A stretch of DNA of 63,691 nt, taken from contig JACVCS010000010.1 of assembly GCA_016741915.1 (NCBI GenBank), positions 1 through 63,691 of the forward strand, given 5' to 3'. Position 1 is the stretch's first letter; each line of letters opens with the position of its first letter. Below, one piece after another: positions 58,952 to 63,691 of this stretch. The notes under the pieces were generated by a model. It ran no database searches. It was given only the letters and a program-made list of their open reading frames with translations, and had not been told where the DNA came from. The position numbers were made by a program, and so were the translations under genes. The stretch is from Phycisphaerales bacterium (GTDB lineage: Bacteria; Planctomycetota; Phycisphaerae; Phycisphaerales; UBA1924).

Positions 58952-58979
58952 ATCATGCAACCGAAGCCCGGAAAGTCAA
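58952..58979 (-). promoter_or_regulatory. Likely sigma-70-type promoter of the trp operon
   Basis: TTGACT (minus strand, 58979-58974) is separated by 16 nt from CATGAT (58957-58952). That is 5/6 and 4/6 matches to the -35 and -10 consensus. Transcription would begin around 58944, just before the leader peptide. No operator was recognised. Confidence 0.5.
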
Positions 58980-59171
58980 CCTCAACCCGTCCTTCATCCA
59001 CCCGCACATCCAAACCCATACCAAACATAACCCACATTCTCTGCATCCATCACGCAACCACGCCCGAAAACAATCGCAACGCAACCAGCGTACTTCCCTG
59101 TACGCTCTTGATCGAGAATCCCGCCGCGTGTGCACACACGTCGGTCCCGCACCCACCGAAAGGTCCATCGC

Positions 59172-59972
59172 ATGAAACTCGTCCCGTCCTTGCTCATCCC
59201 CGCATTCGCCCTCGGCGCGTTCTTCATCGCGCCCAACGCCGCCCACGCCCAGATCGGCTCGGGCGAAAAGGTCAAAGTCCGCGACAAGAAGAAAGACAAA
59301 GACAAGGACCAGGGCAACGAGAAGGAAGGCGAAGGCCTGAAGGTCGGCGACGCCGCCCCCGACTTCAACCTCCGCGACGGGAACAACAACAACGTCCGCC
59401 TCTCCAACCTCAAGGGCAAGGTCGTCGTCCTCGACTTCTGGGCCACCTGGTGCGGGCCCTGCCGCGCCTTCATGCCCAAGGTCGAAGCCATCCACAACGA
59501 CTACAAGGCCAAGGGCGTCGAAGTCTTCGGGCTCAACACCTGGGAGAAGGACGACGTCAAGGCCGGCAAGGACGGCAAGAAGCTCAAGGCCGCCGACAAG
59601 GCCAAGGACTTCATGCAGACCAACAAGTACACCTACGGCCTGCTCCTCAACGCCGACGACACCGCCTCGAAGTACAAAGTCGGCGGCATCCCCGCCCTCT
59701 TCGTCATCGGGCCCGACGGCAAGCTCCTCTTCGCCGAGGTCGGCAGCAACGCCAACACCGAGAAGAACCTCCGCGCCGCAATCGAAAAAGGCCTCGCCCA
59801 AGCGAGCGGCGCCGACACCAAGAAGCCTGACGAAAAGAAGCCCGAGAACAGGAAGCCCGAAGCCAAGAAGCCCGAAGAGAAAAAGCCCGCTCCCGCCGGC
59901 ACCACCAAGCCCGCAGCCCCGGCGACGCCGGCAACTCCCGCCCAGCCCGCCAACAACCCGGGCAAGAACTAA
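59172..59972 (+). CDS. Periplasmic TlpA/ResA-like thioredoxin
   Basis: A 266-residue exported thiol-disulfide protein. A signal peptide (about 1-26, ending AAHAQ) is followed by a Lys/Asp-rich linker, then a TlpA/AhpC-type thioredoxin domain (about 55-205) with the redox motif WATWCGPCRAF and the cis-Pro segment VGGIPALFVIGPDG. The C-terminal 60 residues are a Lys/Pro/Glu-rich repeat (KKPE units) and then an Ala/Pro tail, perhaps spanning the periplasm. AAAGG stands 8 nt before the ATG. It may reduce cytochrome c or copper-site cysteines. It diverges from the trp operon. Confidence 0.9.
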   Translation: MKLVPSLLIPAFALGAFFIAPNAAHAQIGSGEKVKVRDKKKDKDKDQGNEKEGEGLKVGDAAPDFNLRDGNNNNVRLSNLKGKVVVLDFWATWCGPCRAFMPKVEAIHNDYKAKGVEVFGLNTWEKDDVKAGKDGKKLKAADKAKDFMQTNKYTYGLLLNADDTASKYKVGGIPALFVIGPDGKLLFAEVGSNANTEKNLRAAIEKGLAQASGADTKKPDEKKPENRKPEAKKPEEKKPAPAGTTKPAAPATPATPAQPANNPGKN

Positions 59973-60106
59973 CCCCGCCAGCTCCGCGTGAACAATCTCA
60001 AATGATCTCACCAGCGCCCGCGCACCCGCGCGGGCGTTCTCGTTTTCATACTCCCCGCCCCGCCTCCCCCGGCCAACACGCCGCGAAGGCTCTACGCTAT
60101 ATATCG

Positions 60107-61513
60107 ATGCCGATCGATACGCTCAAGCTCGCCCCTTCGCCCGCGCAGTGGCTTTCCGCCCTCCGCGCGCGCACCGGCTCACCCCGCGCCGCCATCTTCC
60201 GCTCTCAACTGAGCCTCCCCACCGACCGTCCCGTCGTCATGAGCGGGCACCAGGCGACGATCTGGCACCCGGGCATCCTCGCCAAGCGTTTCGCCCTCTC
60301 CGCCGCCGCCGAGCGTGCCGGCGCCCACGCCGCGTGGCTCGTGGTCGATCAGGACCCCGAAGACCCCTCAACGCTTCAGTACCCCGCGCGTCCCTCCGCC
60401 GACGCTCCGCTGCATGCACAAACATGGACCTGGGCCCCGCCGCGCGTGCCGATGCTGTGTAAAGCCGACATCCCGCCCTGCGCCGTGCCCGCCTTTCTTC
60501 CCGCTCCGATCCCCGACGCCGACGCGCCCGCACTGTCCGACACACCCGCCGCGTTGCTCGCAGTCCACACCTCGCTTCACGCCGAAGCGCTCGTCGCGCA
60601 AAGCCTCGCCGCTCAACTCGCGTGCACCGTCGAACGCCTCATCGCGCCGTACGACCCGCGCGTCCAGCTCATCTACGCCTCACAGCTCGCCCGCACCGAC
60701 CTCTTCGTCGAGCTCGTCTCGCGCATGGCCCGCGATCCCCACGCCTGCGCCGCCGCGTACAACCGCGCCGTCGCCGCCGCTCCTGACGCCCGTCTCGCCC
60801 CGCTCCGCAGCGACGAACGCGCCTGCGAACTGCCCCTCTGGCACGTCGCCTCGCCCGAACAACCCCGCCGCCGGGTCTACGCCAGCGAACTGCCCAAACT
60901 CCTCGCCACCACCTCCGCCGGCACACTCCTTCCCCGCGCACTCTTCATGACCGGTCTGCTCCGCCTCGCCGGTTGCGATCTCTTCATCCACGGCCTCGGT
61001 GGCGCCGGCGCCGACGCAACCTCAGGCTACGACCAGGTCACCGATCTCTGGTTCCGCATTTGGCTCGGCGAAGACTTCCTCGGCCCTCAACCCCTCGCCC
61101 ACGTCACCACCACCACCGCCACCGTCACGCTCCCACTGCTCAACCACCCCCCCGTCAGCGAGCGCACCCTCCGCACCGCGCAGTGGAAACTCCACGCCGC
61201 CCGGCACAACCCCCGCCTCCTGCTCGACGTCGTCGCCGCCACACGAAAGCAGCAGCACATCGCCGCCATCGCCGGGGCAAACTCCCGCACCGACCGCAAA
61301 AACCAGTACCTCGCGATGCACCGCGAGCTGACGGATTACCGCCAGCACGTTGAGCCGCAGCTCGCTGCCCTGCAGAGCGAGATCCTCGAGATCACCGCAC
61401 GCCTGCGCGATCAGGCCATCGCCACACGCCGCGATTGGCCTTTCCCCATCTACCCCAGCAGCGAGATCACCGCCCTCCGCGACCGCATCAATCACGCCTT
61501 CGCCAGCGCTTGA
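60107..61513 (+). CDS. Conserved protein of unknown function, weakly BshC-like
   Basis: A 468-residue soluble protein, starting at ATG 60107. The segment VVMSGHQATIWHPGILAKRF, then WLVVDQDPED, resembles the GQQ-x-GP...K and W-x-x-x-ED layout near the N-terminus of BshC (the putative bacillithiol cysteine ligase). LFIHGLGGAGADATSGYDQVT is a second distinctive stretch, and the C-terminus is helical and likely coiled-coil. I do not claim bacillithiol synthesis: no bshA or bshB is in the window and the similarity is only at motif level. Confidence 0.55.
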   Translation: MPIDTLKLAPSPAQWLSALRARTGSPRAAIFRSQLSLPTDRPVVMSGHQATIWHPGILAKRFALSAAAERAGAHAAWLVVDQDPEDPSTLQYPARPSADAPLHAQTWTWAPPRVPMLCKADIPPCAVPAFLPAPIPDADAPALSDTPAALLAVHTSLHAEALVAQSLAAQLACTVERLIAPYDPRVQLIYASQLARTDLFVELVSRMARDPHACAAAYNRAVAAAPDARLAPLRSDERACELPLWHVASPEQPRRRVYASELPKLLATTSAGTLLPRALFMTGLLRLAGCDLFIHGLGGAGADATSGYDQVTDLWFRIWLGEDFLGPQPLAHVTTTTATVTLPLLNHPPVSERTLRTAQWKLHAARHNPRLLLDVVAATRKQQHIAAIAGANSRTDRKNQYLAMHRELTDYRQHVEPQLAALQSEILEITARLRDQAIATRRDWPFPIYPSSEITALRDRINHAFASA

Positions 61514-61548
61514 ACTACATTGCCGGTGGCTCCGCTCTCTGATGCCAC

Positions 61549-61573
61549 AGCTCTCCAGAGCCGTGCGCTCATC
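61549..61573. repeat. Dispersed hairpin repeat A, copy 3 (inverted)
   Basis: The minus strand reads CACGGCTCT-GG-AGAGCTGTG. It matches copies 1 and 2 except that one C is now T in the right arm, which keeps a G-U pair. It lies between converging genes (stops at 61513 and 61597). Confidence 0.75.
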
Positions 61574-61596
61574 GCCCGCGCGCTATCCAGCCCGAC

Positions 61597-63530
61597 TCAC
61601 CCCTTCAGCCCAGCCCGCGCTCGCGCAATCAACATCAGCACCCGCAGCGGCTCTGCAACGCTCCACGCCTGCGCCGGGCATCCCCCAGCCACCTGCACCA
61701 TCGGCGGCTCATGATCCCCATCAAAGACCTCCGCGATCTGCCCCAGGCAATCGGCCTCCGCATGCCGAAGCACACCCGCCAGCAGCCCCTCCGCCTCGTC
61801 GCACGCCGAGGGTGAAAACTCTCCCGCCCTCAGCACCGCCTCCGCCATGGGCCCAAGCAGCCAAGGCCACGCGGTCCCGTTGTGATACGCCGCGTCGCGA
61901 TCGAACATCCGCCCGCGGAACCGCCCGCGATACCGCCCATCACCCCGCGCCAGCGTCCGTATGCCGCACGGCGTAACCAGCTCCCGTCTGCACAGGTTCA
62001 CCACCGCCCGCTGCTGCGCCTTCTCCAGCGCACTGTGCCGCAGACTCACGGCCAGCAACTGATTGGGCCTCACCTCCCACACACCGATCCACCCGCCCTG
62101 CCCGTCCGGTGCCAGCGTGTCATACAGCCCCCCTCGCGCCGCATCAAAGAACTTCGTCCGCAGCGACCCACCCGCGCGTTCGGCCATCTCCTGCACAACC
62201 TTCAACCACGCCTGATCAACCTCGTACGCCTTGCCCGATCCACCACCACCCACACCCCCCACACCCACAACCCCCGCCTCCCCGCGCACGACCGACCCCA
62301 TCGCCCCGCCGACCCTCGCCACCACCGCCTTCGCACCAGTCGCAGATTCACCCGCGCCTCCCGTGCCGCAGGCTTCGATCAAACTCCGCAGCCCGTGATA
62401 CCACAGCGCGTTGACTTCCACGGCCTTGCCCTGCCGAGGCGTGAACGTCACCCCGTCGCGCTTCGCGTCCATCCACGTCAGCTGCGTGTGCTCATTGCCC
62501 GCAAAGACCAGCCCGTCGCTGGCATCAACCCCGATGTTGAACTCCGTCCCCTTGCGGTACCAATCCACAATGTCCCTGCACGCCGGCAGCAGTTCCGAAA
62601 AAAACAGCTCGCGATCGCCCGACACCCGCAGATACTCGCACGAGGCGTGAATGAACCACAGCGACGCATCGACGGTGTTGTAGTGCGCATCGCCCGTGTA
62701 ATCGTCGAACAGGTTGGGCACCAGCCCGTTCCGGCGCGCACCCGCGAACGTCCGCAGCACCTCCGCCGCCTCCGCGAACCGCCCACAACTGAGCAGCAGC
62801 CCCGGCAGCGAGATCATCGAATCCCGCCCCCAATCCGCAAACCACGGGTACCCCGCGATGATCGTCGCCCGCGAACCCTCGCCGCCCTCCGCCGCCGTAC
62901 CGCCGATACGCCGCCGGACCACAAAGTCATCCGCCGCCGCAACGAGTGTCTCGAGCCACCCGTCCACGCCCTTGCTCGAAGCCCCCTTGCCGAGCTGCGC
63001 CCGCGCCGCGCTGGCCATCGCCTCGATCCGCTTACGCCGGTGCGTGCCGATCACCTCCGGATCGTCGCCCTGCTCCGCCATCGCCCCGCCACTCGCCGCC
63101 CCGCTCGCGGCGATCAACAGCGTCATCTCGCCGCCCGTTCCGCCCTTGAACGTCGCCTCGAACGCGCCGGGCGAGAAGAGATCCTCCAAAAAGTCGTACC
63201 CGCGGTCGCGCTCGTGGTTGTACTGAAAGTTGTACCACCACTGCTCATCACGCCGGGCGCCGCACCCCTTCCCCTCGATCACCACTGACCCCTCCGGACT
63301 CTGCACCCCCAGCTTCGTCGGCCCGTCATCAACCCGCATCCCACCCCCCGCCAGATCGCGCAGCACCAGCGCATGAAAATCCCGCAGCGCCGTCAGCGGC
63401 CTGACCTCCAACCCCACCTCTCCTCCCCCGCCGCCACTCACCACATACTTCACCACCGCACGGTTCGCACCCGCCACCAACGCCAGGTGCTTCTCCACCG
63501 TCACCACACCCCCCCCACCCCCCACACCCC
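61597..63530 (-). CDS. Glycogen debranching enzyme (amylo-alpha-1,6-glucosidase type), 5' end lost
   Basis: Hydrolyses alpha-1,6 branches. The C-terminal GDE domain is clear: AGYPWFADWGRDSMISLPGL, FDDYTGDAHYNTVDASLWFI, FAGNEHTQLTWMDAKRDG, and AAYHNGTAWPWLLGPMAEA with acidic catalytic-type residues. The part before it has the N-terminal GDE beta domain (VRPLTALRDFHALVLRD). A Gly/Val/Ala-rich insertion of about 40 residues interrupts the middle. Beyond about 63530 the sequence is nearly all C on this strand, so the true start is not recoverable; the reading frame continuing through that stretch is meaningless. Confidence 0.87.

Positions 63531-63691
<161 letters not shown>

Overview
The window is GC-rich, densely coding DNA that looks like a planctomycete, most likely of the Phycisphaerae/Phycisphaerales. 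This is an inference. It rests on a neighbouring DUF1800/DUF1501 pair, an Alternative Complex III operon joined to a caa3-type oxidase, a fused PilM/PilN-like protein next to type II secretion/type IV pilus genes, and the lipoprotein and Tat-signal style. No rRNA, tRNA, insertion sequence, prophage or CRISPR array was found. The last ~150 bases are almost pure C and look like a degraded contig end.

Layout. 149-1114: OmpA-like lipoprotein with a strong terminator, then a tandem palindromic repeat. 1421-18597 (minus strand): one long respiratory cluster transcribed actA-B-C-D-E-F (quinol:cytochrome c oxidoreductase), a small membrane protein, a SCO-type copper chaperone, then cytochrome oxidase subunits II (with fused cytochrome c), I, III and IV, and an unknown membrane protein. 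ctaA (heme A synthase) diverges at 18969. 20719-23706: DUF1800 + DUF1501. 23752-29995: SpoIIE-type phosphatase, SGNH hydrolase, NodU-type carbamoyltransferase and a divergent RNase HII. 30144-30502: a self-contained small-protein unit. 30581-31810: GNAT acetyltransferase and YbgC-like thioesterase. 32046-42861: PilZ protein, GspE, GspF, four pseudopilin-type proteins, a PA14-domain protein, and PilM/N-, PilO- and PilP-like proteins, forming most of a secretion or pilus machine without a secretin. 42883-44626: fabF and acpP. 44851-46461: sigma-54 activator. 46462-47583: a long non-coding region with an essentially consensus sigma-54 promoter and a strong terminator. 47584-51595: DUF1444, fliN, nadA, a CBM48-like protein and msrB. 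51758-58691 (minus): complete trp operon E-G-D-CF-B-A. 59172-61513: TlpA-like thioredoxin and a BshC-like unknown. 61597 to the edge: glycogen debranching enzyme.

The strongest signals outside ordinary genes are four. (1) A 27-codon leader peptide with six Trp codons upstream of trpE, followed by a terminator hairpin whose 5' arm is complementary to the Trp-codon segments: a ribosome-mediated attenuator. (2) A sigma-54 promoter, divergent from the sigma-54 activator gene, that drives a ~360-nt structured transcript with no convincing ORF, ending in a strong intrinsic terminator. (3) A three-hairpin junction closed by a 12-bp long-range stem that covers the ribosome-binding site of fliN. (4) Two classes of dispersed intergenic repeats: short hairpins at gene ends, one with a compensatory base-pair change, and degenerate 7- or 8-nt-period arrays in leaders.
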